Assembly: GCF_003020585.1 (NCBI RefSeq)
Contig: NZ_PXUE01000001.1
Location: 62,001 to 126,000, forward strand
Source: Chryseobacterium aurantiacum
GTDB lineage: Bacteria > Bacteroidota > Bacteroidia > Flavobacteriales > Weeksellaceae
Reading direction: 5' to 3'
Length of the DNA: 64,000 bases
Positions within the stretch are counted from its first letter, which is position 1; every line of letters starts with the position of its first letter. Shown here in pieces: positions 9,386 to 18,952 of this stretch. The translations under genes were made by a program, and so were the position numbers. The notes under the pieces are model-generated. The model did no database searches and was not told the origin of the DNA. It saw nothing but the letters and a program-made list of their open reading frames with translations.

Positions 9386-10894
9386 CTATTTAAAATTATT
9401 TATAGCATTGCTTATTCTAGAGGTACTTTCCTCTTTACCAATGATTTCCAGAATGTCCGGAACATCTGGTCCTTTCAATTCTCCTACTAAAGATAAACGT
9501 AGAGGCATCATTACCTTACCCATTCCTAAGCCTTTGTTTTCCGCGAAATCATGCATAGCCTGCTTTAAGGTTTCAGCAACAAAGTCTGTAGATTCAAATA
9601 TTGTGGATAATTCTCCTAAAATAGCAGATGTTTCGTCATTCCAAGCTTTTTTGGATGCCTTTTCATCATAAGAAGTTGGAGCCTCAAAGAAGAACTTTCC
9701 ATTTTCATAGATATCCTTAGGGAAAGTAGCTCTTTCTTTCATCAGGTGAATCACCTTTAAAAGTTTTTCATCAGAAGCGGCAGAAAGATCAAGATCTGTA
9801 TTTTTAAGGATCTGAAGAAGCTCTTCATCAGACTTCATCTGAATATACTGGTGGTTAAACCATTCTGATTTTTCCTTACTGAATCTTGCCCCAGCCTTGT
9901 GTACTTTATGAAGATCAAATTCCTTAATCATCTCTTCCAAAGGAAGAATTTCCTTATCATCCGCAGGAGACCATCCCAATAAAGCTACCATATTGATAAA
10001 TGCATCAGGAAGATAGCCGTTTTCTCTGTACCCTTTAGATACTACACCTGTTTCAGGATCCTTGAAATCAAGCGGGAATACTGGGAATCCGAATTTATCA
10101 CCATCTCTCTTGCTTAGTTTTCCTTTTCCTTCAGGCTTTAGAATTAAAGATAGGTGTGCAAATTGTGGAGCTTCCCACTGCATTGCTTCATATAATAAAG
10201 TGTGTAATCCTAAAGAGGGTAACCATTCTTCACCACGAATCACGTGAGAAATCTCCATTTCGTGGTCATCAATGATATTGGCGAAATGGTAAGTAGGCAT
10301 TCCGTCATTTTTTACAAGAACTTTGTCATCCAATGTATTGGTATTCACAGAGGATTTTCCACGGATGATATCCTCAAGATTTAAAACTCTGTCAACAGGC
10401 ATTTTAAACCTTACTACATAAGGCGTTTTTTCATCCAGTAATCTTTGAACTTCCTCTTCAGAAAGTGCAAGGCTATTTCTTAAACGGTTTCTTGTTTTGT
10501 TGTCATAAGAGAAAACATCCCCTTTTGCTTCGAATTCTGCACGGATGGCATCCAGCTCTTCCGGAGTATCAAAAGCGATGTAAGCATAATCTGTCTTTAG
10601 AATCTGCTCTGTATATCTGTCATAGATGTCTCTTCTTTCAGATTGTCTGTAGGGAGCAAACTTTCCTCCTTTCTTAGGACTTTCATCAGGAATAATTCCG
10701 CACCATTCCAAAGCTTCTTCAATATATTCTTCAGCTCCTTCTACATATCTTGCGGTATCTGTATCTTCAATTCTTAATACAAATTCTCCCCCTTGATTTT
10801 TAGCAAAAAGATAATCATATAATGCGGTTCTTACGCCTCCCAAGTGCAAAGGTCCTGTAGGACTTGGAGCAAAACGTACTCTTACTTTCTCCAT
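9386..10894 (-). CDS. gltX: Glutamate--tRNA ligase
   Basis: A class I aminoacyl-tRNA synthetase of 502 residues that charges tRNA-Glu with glutamate. It has '[15 protein letters not shown]' with the HIGH-type signature near the N-terminus, '[11 protein letters not shown]', and a KLSKRDG class I KMSKS-type motif in the middle. The C-terminal half is the helical anticodon-binding part. The reading frame extends to an ATG at 10915, but the start at 10894 (MEKVRVRF) is preferred because a TAAATTTG promoter box occupies 10913-10920, over the upstream ATG. accA follows 49 bases downstream with its own candidate promoter. Confidence 0.96.
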   Translation of the reverse strand: MEKVRVRFAPSPTGPLHLGGVRTALYDYLFAKNQGGEFVLRIEDTDTARYVEGAEEYIEEALEWCGIIPDESPKKGGKFAPYRQSERRDIYDRYTEQILKTDYAYIAFDTPEELDAIRAEFEAKGDVFSYDNKTRNRLRNSLALSEEEVQRLLDEKTPYVVRFKMPVDRVLNLEDIIRGKSSVNTNTLDDKVLVKNDGMPTYHFANIIDDHEMEISHVIRGEEWLPSLGLHTLLYEAMQWEAPQFAHLSLILKPEGKGKLSKRDGDKFGFPVFPLDFKDPETGVVSKGYRENGYLPDAFINMVALLGWSPADDKEILPLEEMIKEFDLHKVHKAGARFSKEKSEWFNHQYIQMKSDEELLQILKNTDLDLSAASDEKLLKVIHLMKERATFPKDIYENGKFFFEAPTSYDEKASKKAWNDETSAILGELSTIFESTDFVAETLKQAMHDFAENKGLGMGKVMMPLRLSLVGELKGPDVPDILEIIGKEESTSRISNAINNFK

Positions 10895-10912
10895 TTTCAA
10901 TTTAAATTTTTG

Positions 10913-10920
10913 CAAATTTA
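10913..10920 (-). promoter_or_regulatory. -7 promoter box for gltX
   Basis: TAAATTTG on the minus strand fits TAnnTTTG and lies 18 bases before the chosen gltX ATG. It argues against the longer start at 10915. Confidence 0.6.
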
Positions 10921-11049
10921 CTTAAAATTATGCGGTTAAGAGATGATTTATCACTTCGTCTTGGCTTTTTTGTTTTTAAATATAAATCTAAAAGACGGAA
11001 GGTTAGAAAATGATATTGAGAGATGACCGAATTTAATTGAAATTTTGAA

Positions 11050-11080
11050 AAAGGCTGTCAGAATAATCCGGACAGCCTTT
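11050..11080 (-). terminator. Terminator of the glycosyltransferase operon
   Basis: The inverted repeat AAAGGCTGTC/GACAGCCTTT with an 11-base loop is flanked by A and T runs, 18 bases past the last gene of the operon. It can also act in the plus direction. Confidence 0.85.
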
Positions 11081-11097
11081 TTTGTATTGTTATAGTA

Positions 11098-12978
11098 TTA
11101 CTTCTTTTTTATTCCTATGACCTTTAAAACCTTGTTGATTTTATATTTCATAGTTCTTTTATAGCCCAGCAGCTTAATTCTTTCCATTAGTTGAAGGTTC
11201 TCCTTCATGGTAGCTAAAAGATCCTGCTTGAAGAATTCTCTAAGTAAATCCTTATCTGAAATTACCTGTTCCAGCTTATCAAGGGCTTTTATTCTATTTT
11301 CCTGCATAAAAAATAAATTATGAGTCATACCGGCAGAATTCATTCTGTAAGCCAAAAGATATTCTGGAACAAAATGGGTTTCCGGTGAGTTTTCATAAGC
11401 CTGAAGCCAAAAAAACCAATCTTCTTTAGCTTTAAGTTCTTCGTTGAACTTATATTTTTCTACAATATCCCTGGAAAAAATAGCACAGTGAATAGGAATT
11501 GAAAAAGTATTGTCCCATTTCAATAAGATTTCTTTTTGACTGAAATATTCCGTCTTCAAAATACAATGGGGAGGAAGAATTGTTTGTGTAGCACTGTCAA
11601 ATCGCTGGAAATCTGTAATTACAATGGCATTTTCTTGATTCTTGATCTCTTTAACAGATTTCTCGAATTTTTCATTGTATAAATAATCATCACAATCCAG
11701 AAACTGAACAAAGTCACCCGTGATATTTTGAATGCCGGCATTTCTTGCAGAACTTAATCCTCCGTTACTCTTCTTGATATACTTTATCCTGTTGTCCTTT
11801 TTCTGCCAGTTCAGGGCTATTTCCTCGGTATTATCCGTACTCCCGTCATTCACCAAAATACATTCCCAGTTGGAGTAGGTCTGGTTGATTAGGGAAGTTA
11901 TACATTCATCCAGAAAAACAGCCTGATTATAGCAGGGAACAATGACAGATATCTTGAGGGAATTATTCATATGTGCTGGTTGTTTTATATTTTTTTTCTC
12001 CTGAATTATTTCTCTGATCCAATTACTGAAACCATATTGTTTTACAATTTCATCCGGTAATTCATGATAGGGCGTACGTAAAAACTGATCAATATTGTTG
12101 TAATTGTTATTTTCTACAACAAAGATATTATCGGGATGGTAGAAATTGTATTGCTTTACCATTATATTATCCGTAATCACTTTTTTCTTGTAGTACATTC
12201 CTTCAAAAAAACGGATGGAAAGCCCGTTGTGTAAAGGATCTACAAAATCTAAAAGAACATCGGAATCTTTTACCAGTTCATGGTTTTCTTCAAAGCTTAT
12301 CCTGTTTTGGATGTATTTGATCTTATCATTTCTTTTTTCAGGCTCCTTAAAGTATTGGATGAAAATTGAAAGGTCAACGGGCAGATCAGAAACTTCTTCA
12401 ATGAACTTATCTATCTTTTCCTCACGGCTTTTCCAGTATAATCCCACGAAATACAGTCTTGGTTTCTCCGTATTGTATTCTTTGTGAGCAGGAGGAAGAT
12501 GATCAAAATAAAAATTAGTAATGGACTTGATATTGGGCTGAGATTCCACATTTTCAAAACAGAAGAATGAATCAAACAGATTGAAATAATTTTTGATTTC
12601 AGGAAATTTCTCAATGCCATCCCATTGATAGGCAATAAGTTTTTTTGTTTTCTTTTTTAAATTCTTGATAAAGGAAATAGGAAAAATGTCCGGACGAATC
12701 ACTAAAATATAGTCCAATTCTCCTTCAATGGCTGAAATACTTTTATTAAGGTCTTCAAGAAAATGTTTGTTAATAAGATCTTGCTTGTAACCCTTGTTTC
12801 TCAGAATATTTTTAATGAAAAAATTTTTTATACTTTCTGTGCCTTGGTATCTAAACTTTGAAACTTTATCTGTTATCAAATAGGTTTCAAATCCTTCTTT
12901 TTCCAAATTATCTAAAAATAGTTTGGGAAAATCAGAATAGTCCGGCATTACCAAAAGAAATCTTTCCTTCTTTATCAC
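11098..12978 (-). CDS. Two-domain glycosyltransferase: CgeB-like GT-B half fused to GT2
   Basis: A 626-residue cytoplasmic or membrane-associated enzyme with two halves. Residues 1 to about 335 resemble the CgeB/LPS-core GT-B-like family, with SDVLLDFVDPLHNGLSIRFF and VITDN segments. Residues about 342-600 are a family 2 GT-A domain with ISVIVPCYNQ, VNDGSTDNT, the SSARNAG loop and the metal-binding DCDD. The N-terminal half is clearly paralogous to the whole 328-residue product of 15219-16205 (shared LLD...GLS.R.FE.M...KK.ITDN pattern, then PYxxxPE). It is the last gene of a five-gene operon, 5 bases after its neighbour. It probably adds two sugars to a surface glycan; donor and acceptor are unknown. 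Confidence 0.85.
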   Translation of the reverse strand: MIKKERFLLVMPDYSDFPKLFLDNLEKEGFETYLITDKVSKFRYQGTESIKNFFIKNILRNKGYKQDLINKHFLEDLNKSISAIEGELDYILVIRPDIFPISFIKNLKKKTKKLIAYQWDGIEKFPEIKNYFNLFDSFFCFENVESQPNIKSITNFYFDHLPPAHKEYNTEKPRLYFVGLYWKSREEKIDKFIEEVSDLPVDLSIFIQYFKEPEKRNDKIKYIQNRISFEENHELVKDSDVLLDFVDPLHNGLSIRFFEGMYYKKKVITDNIMVKQYNFYHPDNIFVVENNNYNNIDQFLRTPYHELPDEIVKQYGFSNWIREIIQEKKNIKQPAHMNNSLKISVIVPCYNQAVFLDECITSLINQTYSNWECILVNDGSTDNTEEIALNWQKKDNRIKYIKKSNGGLSSARNAGIQNITGDFVQFLDCDDYLYNEKFEKSVKEIKNQENAIVITDFQRFDSATQTILPPHCILKTEYFSQKEILLKWDNTFSIPIHCAIFSRDIVEKYKFNEELKAKEDWFFWLQAYENSPETHFVPEYLLAYRMNSAGMTHNLFFMQENRIKALDKLEQVISDKDLLREFFKQDLLATMKENLQLMERIKLLGYKRTMKYKINKVLKVIGIKKK

Positions 12979-12983
12979 GTTGC

Positions 12984-14021
12984 TTATTTTGAATTAAAGA
13001 TACTGAATAATACTATTTTATAATGTTTTCTGATACTGTTGACAGGAGAATTAAAATATTCCTTTTTTATCGTGTCGGAGTCTTTTAAACTTACATGATT
13101 GAGAAATTTAAAATAATTTTTTTCAGTATTGCTCAGCTTAATATTATCCTTAAATTTAGGATTTACTTCTCGGAATGTTCTTTCCATTTCCTGAAGGGCT
13201 TCTACAGAATAATTTCCATGGTGCTTGTAATTTCCAATGATTATTTTTTTCAGATAAGCAATATAATAAGCAATAACACTCTGATCAGGAAACTTCAGAT
13301 AATATTTCTCATAAATAGTTTTGATTACACTAAGATACCCAAGCAGATTTTTATCACTGTTTTTTTTGGTAATCGACTGAGAGTTGTCGGCAGTGTAGTG
13401 GTAGGTAACCTCCGGTATAAAAGTGACATTTTCTGCGGCAAACATAACTTCGAAAAACCAAAGTTCATCCTCGTGATAAATTTTACTGAGGAACTGTAAC
13501 CTGTTTTTTTTCAGAAACTCTGTTTTGTAAAGCTTATTTTGAGCCATTGGACTTAATCCTTCGGTTATGTTTTTAATAAGAACCTCAGAATGTTTATTCT
13601 CAATAGTCTGTTTTTTTTCCAGATGGGGTAGGTGGGAAAGAATCTTTTTTTCTTCCCAGGATACAAGTGCTGTTCTACCTACAATAATATTTTCTTTACC
13701 CGTATAGGCGGATAATAGAGATTCTATGGCATTGGGTGGAAGAAAGTCATCACTGTCACAAAAAAATATAAAATCTCCTGTAGCTTTTTCCATTCCCAAG
13801 TTTCGGGTATCGGAAAGACCTTTATTTTCCTGGCTGAAAACCTTGAATCGGGTATCAGAAAAAGTATTAATGATATCCAGAGTATCGTCTGTACTGCCAT
13901 CATTAATGATGATACATTCAATATTTTTATAAGATTGGCTTTGAATGCTTTCAAGAACCTCTTTTACATAATAGGATGCATTATAGCAAGGAACAATGAT
14001 GCTTACTAAAAACTTACTCAT
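12984..14021 (-). CDS. Family 2 glycosyltransferase
   Basis: A 345-residue GT-A fold glycosyltransferase. It has the standard opening VSIIVPCYNASYYVKEVL, INDGSTDDTLDI, the GLSDTRNLG loop and the DSDD metal-binding motif near residue 92. The C-terminal part has HEDELWFFEVMF, typical of GT2 enzymes of surface polysaccharide loci. No transmembrane helices are obvious. It sits 6 bases after the GT4 gene and 5 bases before the fusion gene, so translation is probably coupled. The transferred sugar cannot be inferred. Confidence 0.9.
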   Translation of the reverse strand: MSKFLVSIIVPCYNASYYVKEVLESIQSQSYKNIECIIINDGSTDDTLDIINTFSDTRFKVFSQENKGLSDTRNLGMEKATGDFIFFCDSDDFLPPNAIESLLSAYTGKENIIVGRTALVSWEEKKILSHLPHLEKKQTIENKHSEVLIKNITEGLSPMAQNKLYKTEFLKKNRLQFLSKIYHEDELWFFEVMFAAENVTFIPEVTYHYTADNSQSITKKNSDKNLLGYLSVIKTIYEKYYLKFPDQSVIAYYIAYLKKIIIGNYKHHGNYSVEALQEMERTFREVNPKFKDNIKLSNTEKNYFKFLNHVSLKDSDTIKKEYFNSPVNSIRKHYKIVLFSIFNSK

Positions 14022-14027
14022 GGTTGG

Positions 14028-15215
14028 TTATAATTTTTTTAAAGTAGTGCTTACGGCCTCTATTGAAAAAGGTTTTAAGCTATCAACGGAGTTTTGTCTT
14101 AATGTATTCCAAAGTTCTTCATTATTATTCAATTGAATAATAGCTTCTGCAAAACTTTTTTCATCATTGGCAATCAATACATTTTTTTTGTCAATCAATT
14201 GCATTCCTTCAGCTCCTATATCTGTAGTCACCACCGGGAAAAAATATTCAAAAGCCTGTCCAATCTTTCCTTTCACGCCAGCCCCAAATCTTAATGGAGC
14301 TACCATAATCTTTGAATGCATGAAATGTTCTTCAATACTTTCTACAAAGCCTAAGAACTTAAACTTGGGATATTGCTTGATGTCCAGTTTATCTGCAACA
14401 TTACCAATGACGCTTACTTCCAGATCAGGGTTTGTTTTCCAGACAATGGGCATTATTTTTTCATATAAAAACTTTACCGCATCAATATTGGGCTCATGGA
14501 TGGATCCGATGAAGATAATTCCCTTGCTTTCATCAAAGTTTTTTCTGTCCGAAATATCAATCTTTGGGTAGTGAATGTTGGAAATTGTAATGATTTTATT
14601 TTTGTCCGCATATTGACTCATAATCTCTTTTTCCTTGTCAGAAATAGCAATGATATAATCCAATTGCGGAGCTACAACAGTTTCCAGGTGGAAAAAGTGT
14701 TTATAGTTTTTCTTTAATGAAATACGGGTAGGTTCTATTTCAATGGCTCTCTTATATCTCAAAAAATGAATATCCACCATGTCATACATAAACTTTGTAT
14801 GGGGCAGGATGTTTTTCATTTTTTTGTAGAAAAGATTCAGGGCAAGAGGCCCATTGAACCAAACGTAATCTATTTTTTTAGATGAAGAAAGAAAAGCATA
14901 GATGTTTTTATATTTATTATTCTCTACAAAAACAATGATGCCCTGTTGCTGGTAAAATTTTACGTAGCTACTGTCCTCAAACATATGAGGAGCAAATAAA
15001 ATACAGTTATATCCTAATTCCTTGTAAATTAGAATGATTTCTTTCAGCCTGTTGGATCCGGAATCCTTATCGTGAGTGGGGAAATCCCTTGAAGTAAAAA
15101 GAATTGTCTTTTTCGATTCATCATACAGATGAATATTAATGATATCCGGAGTTTGAAGATCTTTAAGCCTCTTCTTTCTTTTAAAATGTTTTTTTATATC
15201 CTTTAAGATTCCCAT
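14028..15215 (-). CDS. Family 4 glycosyltransferase
   Basis: A 395-residue GT-B enzyme. The N-terminal half carries ILFTSRDFPTHDKDSGSNR, a typical acceptor-domain opening. The C-terminal half has IIFIGSIHEPNIDAVKFL, FLGFVESIEE and VAPLRFGAGVKGKIGQAFEY, where the E of the EX7E region binds the nucleotide-sugar. Then follow VVTTDIGAEGM and the terminal helices. It lies third in the operon, 3 bases after the CgeB-like gene. It is probably a retaining transferase for LPS or a capsule-like glycan; the substrate is unknown. Confidence 0.9.
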   Translation of the reverse strand: MGILKDIKKHFKRKKRLKDLQTPDIINIHLYDESKKTILFTSRDFPTHDKDSGSNRLKEIILIYKELGYNCILFAPHMFEDSSYVKFYQQQGIIVFVENNKYKNIYAFLSSSKKIDYVWFNGPLALNLFYKKMKNILPHTKFMYDMVDIHFLRYKRAIEIEPTRISLKKNYKHFFHLETVVAPQLDYIIAISDKEKEIMSQYADKNKIITISNIHYPKIDISDRKNFDESKGIIFIGSIHEPNIDAVKFLYEKIMPIVWKTNPDLEVSVIGNVADKLDIKQYPKFKFLGFVESIEEHFMHSKIMVAPLRFGAGVKGKIGQAFEYFFPVVTTDIGAEGMQLIDKKNVLIANDEKSFAEAIIQLNNNEELWNTLRQNSVDSLKPFSIEAVSTTLKKL

Positions 15216-15218
15216 CAG

Positions 15219-16205
15219 TTAGCTTTTATTATCTAATCCAAAAACTTTGTTTATCCAGCTGTCCAAAGTATATCTTTCATAGACATCCTCCGGAATACTT
15301 TGATAGGGGCTTTCAAAAAAAGATCTGTCAAGATTAGTGATATTTTTATTTAAAATCAAAATATTGTTTGGATTATAAAAATCATAGGTTTTAATAGACT
15401 CATTATCCGTGATGATTTTCTTTTCCAAAGACATGGCCTCAAAAACCCTGAAGCTTAATCCATATTGGCCTTCGCGCATCAGATCAAGCAAAACTCTGGA
15501 ATTTTTATAATATTTCGGGAGATCATTATGCGGAATCTTTTTGATGCTGAAAATCAGGAAAAGGTTCTTTGGGATCTTGATAAATATATTGGTCAGCTGA
15601 TGTCTCCAGGATTTCTTTCCAATCACCATGATCTGGAATTTCAGCTCCAGGTCAATTAGTTTTTTTGCCAAAAATTTCACCAGTGAAACTCTTCTGCTAT
15701 CGTAGGATGTGATATAGAATAAATCCATTTCAGGATTTTGGTTTTCTTTTGGAATATGGGGGAGATAAATATAATTGGTTATTTTCTCAAAACCATGTTG
15801 CTTTACATCTGCAATATCAAAGGAAAATACCTTGTCAAAAAGATATAATTTGTCTTCTACAGGCACTCTTTCAAGATTGTCGTAAAGATAAGTGATCAGT
15901 CTATCTGTATATTTTCTGATCTTTTCAAGAGTGGAAAGATCAAAGGTGTCCGGATTTAAAACCAATATCTGATCCTGATGTCCCAATTTTTCAAGGGAAT
16001 CAAGAACATATTTTTGTCTTTTTTCTGTCTTAAGGTTCTTGTTTAAAAAAGTCTTGCTTAAGGCATTTACAGCCCTTTCGTTAAAGTTGGAATGGGTTAC
16101 GGTACTTATTTTTATATGATGGGATTCAATACCTCGTTTGCATAGTGCTTCAACAATATACTTATCATAATCCCAGAAGTCATAACTAATGATACAAATC
16201 TTCAT
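15219..16205 (-). CDS. CgeB-like glycosyltransferase (GT-B)
   Basis: A 328-residue protein starting MKICIISYDFWDYD. It resembles the CgeB/LPS-core (RfaS-like) group of GT-B proteins. The diagnostic C-terminal part has RVLLDLMREGQYGLSFRVFE, KKIITDNESIKTYDF and PYQSIPEDVYERY. It is a full-length homologue of the first half of the 626-residue fusion at 11098-12978. It follows the first operon gene by 4 bases. Family assignment is by pattern memory only and the activity is unproven. Confidence 0.75.
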   Translation of the reverse strand: MKICIISYDFWDYDKYIVEALCKRGIESHHIKISTVTHSNFNERAVNALSKTFLNKNLKTEKRQKYVLDSLEKLGHQDQILVLNPDTFDLSTLEKIRKYTDRLITYLYDNLERVPVEDKLYLFDKVFSFDIADVKQHGFEKITNYIYLPHIPKENQNPEMDLFYITSYDSRRVSLVKFLAKKLIDLELKFQIMVIGKKSWRHQLTNIFIKIPKNLFLIFSIKKIPHNDLPKYYKNSRVLLDLMREGQYGLSFRVFEAMSLEKKIITDNESIKTYDFYNPNNILILNKNITNLDRSFFESPYQSIPEDVYERYTLDSWINKVFGLDNKS

Positions 16206-16209
16206 TCAA

Positions 16210-16956
16210 CTAATTTTGCTCTTTTTTTAATGATTCATAGGTTTCAAACACACTTAAGGATTGCAGATAGGAAAGCTGATAGCCTTCTTTTCCGTCTAGA
16301 ATACCAAGTCTCATTATGTAGGCTTTAAAGAATTTAAAAGCAGTTTTAAGATATTGAACTAAAACACTATACTTTTTCCCTTTTGCAGCCAGTTCTTTTC
16401 CCTTTAATACTCCGTAATGAATCATTTTCTTTTTGTAGGACTCATAATCTGAAACGGAGTAATGTAATAATTTATTTTTTAAAATTCCAATGCTTCCGTT
16501 TACCTCAAGCGTTTCGTGCACCTTTTTGCCAGCCATATACCTTGCCTTTGATCTTCTGAAAAGTCTGAAATTTTTATCAGATTGAGTTCCTGAAAAATGT
16601 ATTGGTTTTTGGGCGAAAAAGAATTTCCTGTAAAAATAATAGGCATCTTTTTGCTCGGGCTTGTTCAGTTCATCTATAATCTCTTGTTTTAGATCCGGAG
16701 TAATTCTTTCATCTCCGTCCAGAAATAAAACCCAATCATGGGTTGCGGCATCCAGGGCAAGATTTCTTTGCTTTGTAAAGTCTTCAAATTTATTTTGAAT
16801 CACCTTTACATTAGGGAATTTTATTGCAATATCTACAGTTTTGTCCGTACTGAATGAGTCTATTATGATTATCTCATCACAGAAATCGAAACATTCCAGG
16901 ACTTCCTGTATATTTTTTTCTTCATTATATGTTATGATTAAACCACTTATTTTCAT
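16210..16956 (-). CDS. Family 2 glycosyltransferase (WaaE/KdtX-like)
   Basis: A 248-residue GT2 enzyme of the short WaaE/KdtX type, often a glucosyltransferase of LPS core. It has SGLIITYNEEKNIQEVLECF, IIDSFSTDKT, QRNLAL, the metal-binding LDGDE at about residue 98, and a C-terminal AxxxFFKAYIMRLGILDGKEGY segment characteristic of this group. The ATG at 16956 is chosen; an in-frame GTG precedes it by one codon. It is the first gene of the operon, with a TAnnTTTG box about 70 bases upstream. The family often acts on Kdo/heptose cores, but the substrate here is inferred only. Confidence 0.88.
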   Translation of the reverse strand: MKISGLIITYNEEKNIQEVLECFDFCDEIIIIDSFSTDKTVDIAIKFPNVKVIQNKFEDFTKQRNLALDAATHDWVLFLDGDERITPDLKQEIIDELNKPEQKDAYYFYRKFFFAQKPIHFSGTQSDKNFRLFRRSKARYMAGKKVHETLEVNGSIGILKNKLLHYSVSDYESYKKKMIHYGVLKGKELAAKGKKYSVLVQYLKTAFKFFKAYIMRLGILDGKEGYQLSYLQSLSVFETYESLKKEQN

Positions 16957-17027
16957 CACAACGTATTGTTAGACAGAGATGTAATTACGATCTCGTTTGA
17001 TATCATTTTTAGTCAATTTTTATCTGT

Positions 17028-17035
17028 CAAAGATA
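17028..17035 (-). promoter_or_regulatory. -7 promoter box for the glycosyltransferase operon
   Basis: TATCTTTG on the minus strand, an exact TAnnTTTG match, lies about 70 bases before the first gene of the five-gene operon. No clear -33 TTTG was found at the expected spacing. Confidence 0.5.
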
Positions 17036-17249
17036 AGTTTTAATTTGAATTTTATAGACGAATCCTTGCCATTTATATCCATTCTATATATGCGTCATAA
17101 ATATAATATAGGAAAAAAAATCTACTTTATTACAATTTACAATGCAAATTCGAGTCCTAAATTTCTTTACAGGGAAAATGTCATTTTTTTAACATCAGTT
17201 TAACGTATTTTAGGCCGGATTTTATATTCTTATCCTTGGATATATAAAG

Positions 17250-17282
17250 TATGGGTATGATTTTTAACAAACCATACCCATA
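17250..17282. terminator. Hairpin downstream of rocD
   Basis: The inverted repeat TATGGGTATG/CATACCCATA with a 13-base loop lies about 60 bases past the rocD stop. T residues follow it on the plus strand, but on the minus strand (the rocD direction) the tail is only CTTTATATAT. It is probably a weak terminator of rocD. Confidence 0.5.
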
Positions 17283-17341
17283 TTTTTATGATTCAACAAT
17301 TAAAATCTTGTTGATCATACTATGCTTTGAGAAGACAATTC

Positions 17342-18592
17342 TTATTTGTTATATTCAAGAATCGTCTTTTCTATAATTTTTACACAATCCAGTAATTGCT
17401 CTTCAGTAATTACCAATGGTGGTGCCAACCTGATAATGTTTCCATGTGTTGGTTTTGCCAATAATCCATTTTCTTTTAGTTGTAGGCAAAGATTCCAAGC
17501 AGTAGAACTGTCTGGGGTATCATTGATCAAAATCGCATTTAAAAGTCCTTTTCCTCTTACTTTGGTAATAAGATCAGTTTTTTCAATCAGCTTTTCAATT
17601 TCAGCTCTGAATAACTGTCCAAGCTGTTCTGCTCTTTCAGAAAGTTTTTCATCTGCAACTACATCTAATGCTGCTACAGCCACTGCGCAGGCAATTGGGT
17701 TTCCTCCAAATGTAGAACCGTGCTGTCCAGGTTTAATGACATTCATGATTTCATCATTTGCCAATACTGCAGATACAGGATACATCCCTCCAGAAAGTGC
17801 TTTTCCAAGAATTAAGATATCCGGTTGTACGTTTTCATGGTGACACGCAATTAGCTTACCAGTTCTTGCAATACCTGTCTGAACTTCATCTGCAATGAAA
17901 AGAACATTGTATTTTTTACACAGTTCAGAAGCATTTTTAAGGAAATTTTCATCCGGAACATATACACCGGCTTCTCCCTGGATAGGTTCTACCAAGAATG
18001 CTGCAATATTTCCAGCTTCTCTGCTTAGTACTTCTTCCAGGGCTGCAACGTCATTATAAGGGATCTTGATAAATCCTGGGGTAAAAGGTCCGTAGTTTTG
18101 GTTTGCATCAGGATCGTTAGAGAAAGAAACAATAGTTGTAGTTCTTCCGTGGAAGTTGTTTTCACAAACGATTATTTTTGCAGCGTTTTCTGAAATTCCT
18201 TTTACTTCATAACTCCATTTTCTGGCAAGTTTTACAGCCGTTTCTACTGCCTCAGCTCCGGAATTCATAGGTAAAACCTTATCAAATCCGAAAAGAGTAG
18301 TGATCTTTTGCTCATATTCTCCTAATTTGGAGTTGTAGAATGCTCTTGAAGTTAAAGCCAGCTTCTGAGCCTGCTCTACCAATGCCCCTACAATTTTAGG
18401 ATGAGAGTGCCCTTGGTTCACAGCAGAATATGCTGAAAGAAAATCATAATACCTATTGCCCTCTACATCCCAAACGAAAACACCTTCGCCACGATCCAGA
18501 ACTACTGGAAGAGGGTGATAGTTGTGTGCTCCATGTTTGTCTTCAAGGTCAATAAAATACTGTGAGTTTTTTGTTTGTTCTGCTGTTGACAT
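17342..18592 (-). CDS. rocD: Ornithine--oxo-acid aminotransferase
   Basis: A 416-residue class III PLP aminotransferase that converts ornithine and 2-oxoglutarate to glutamate semialdehyde and glutamate. Features are '[20 protein letters not shown]', [28 protein letters not shown], the PLP-contacting ADEVQTG, and the Schiff-base lysine in LGKALSGG. The length and the [12 protein letters not shown] segment match ornithine transaminases. It is monocistronic; a TAAATTTG box at 18608-18615 on the minus strand lies 15 bases before the ATG. Confidence 0.95.
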   Translation of the reverse strand: MSTAEQTKNSQYFIDLEDKHGAHNYHPLPVVLDRGEGVFVWDVEGNRYYDFLSAYSAVNQGHSHPKIVGALVEQAQKLALTSRAFYNSKLGEYEQKITTLFGFDKVLPMNSGAEAVETAVKLARKWSYEVKGISENAAKIIVCENNFHGRTTTIVSFSNDPDANQNYGPFTPGFIKIPYNDVAALEEVLSREAGNIAAFLVEPIQGEAGVYVPDENFLKNASELCKKYNVLFIADEVQTGIARTGKLIACHHENVQPDILILGKALSGGMYPVSAVLANDEIMNVIKPGQHGSTFGGNPIACAVAVAALDVVADEKLSERAEQLGQLFRAEIEKLIEKTDLITKVRGKGLLNAILINDTPDSSTAWNLCLQLKENGLLAKPTHGNIIRLAPPLVITEEQLLDCVKIIEKTILEYNK

Positions 18593-18897
18593 ATGTTTGG
18601 TTTTTTACAAATTTACATAATATTAATGAGATGAATGAACAAATACCCAGTGCGGTTAACAACTGTAATTGAAGTAAATTTTGAGAAAGAATAAAGCCGA
18701 TTTAGAGAATATTTTCTTTTTTGAACGGATATCGCAGGTATTATATCTTTACAAAAATTGAATTTTCATATATTCTTTTTAGATTATTTTTTGTTAATCT
18801 GTAACCGGATGATATGAAGTGACTTAATATTAAGTCATTCCTGCTGTAAGGTTCGAATTAAAGCTAAATCCTTATTGATAGAATATTTTGAAAAAGG
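18593..18897. other. Intergenic region between rocD and the MACPF gene
   Basis: A gap of about 300 bases. It contains the rocD promoter box at 18608-18615 and an 18-base perfect palindrome (TGACTTAAT/ATTAAGTCA) at 18820-18837 of unknown meaning. No gene is seen on either strand. Confidence 0.6.
18608..18615 (-). promoter_or_regulatory. -7 promoter box for rocD
   Basis: TAAATTTG on the minus strand fits TAnnTTTG, 15 bases before the rocD ATG. Confidence 0.6.
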
Positions 18898-18931
18898 AAA
18901 GAGGCTGTCTCAAAAGTGAAACAGCCTCTTT
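18898..18931 (-). terminator. Terminator of the MACPF gene
   Basis: Arms AAAGAGGCTGT and ACAGCCTCTTT with a 12-base loop, followed by CCTTTTTC on the minus strand, 21 bases beyond the stop of the MACPF gene. Confidence 0.85.
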
Positions 18932-18952
18932 CCTATATGAAGATTTTTAAAC

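Larger units (their letters stand above)
16957..17341. other. Intergenic region: promoter of the glycan operon and a hairpin
   Basis: A non-coding gap of about 385 bases. It holds the operon promoter box (17028-17035) and a 10-base-arm hairpin at 17250-17282. No convincing gene is seen: the longest frame (16997-17203, plus) has no homology I recognise and is rich in Phe/Ile/Asn as expected of AT-rich noncoding DNA. Confidence 0.7.

Noticed and set aside
17346..17843. A 165-residue plus-strand frame inside rocD.
   Set aside because: It mirrors the conserved rocD frame and shows no family features.
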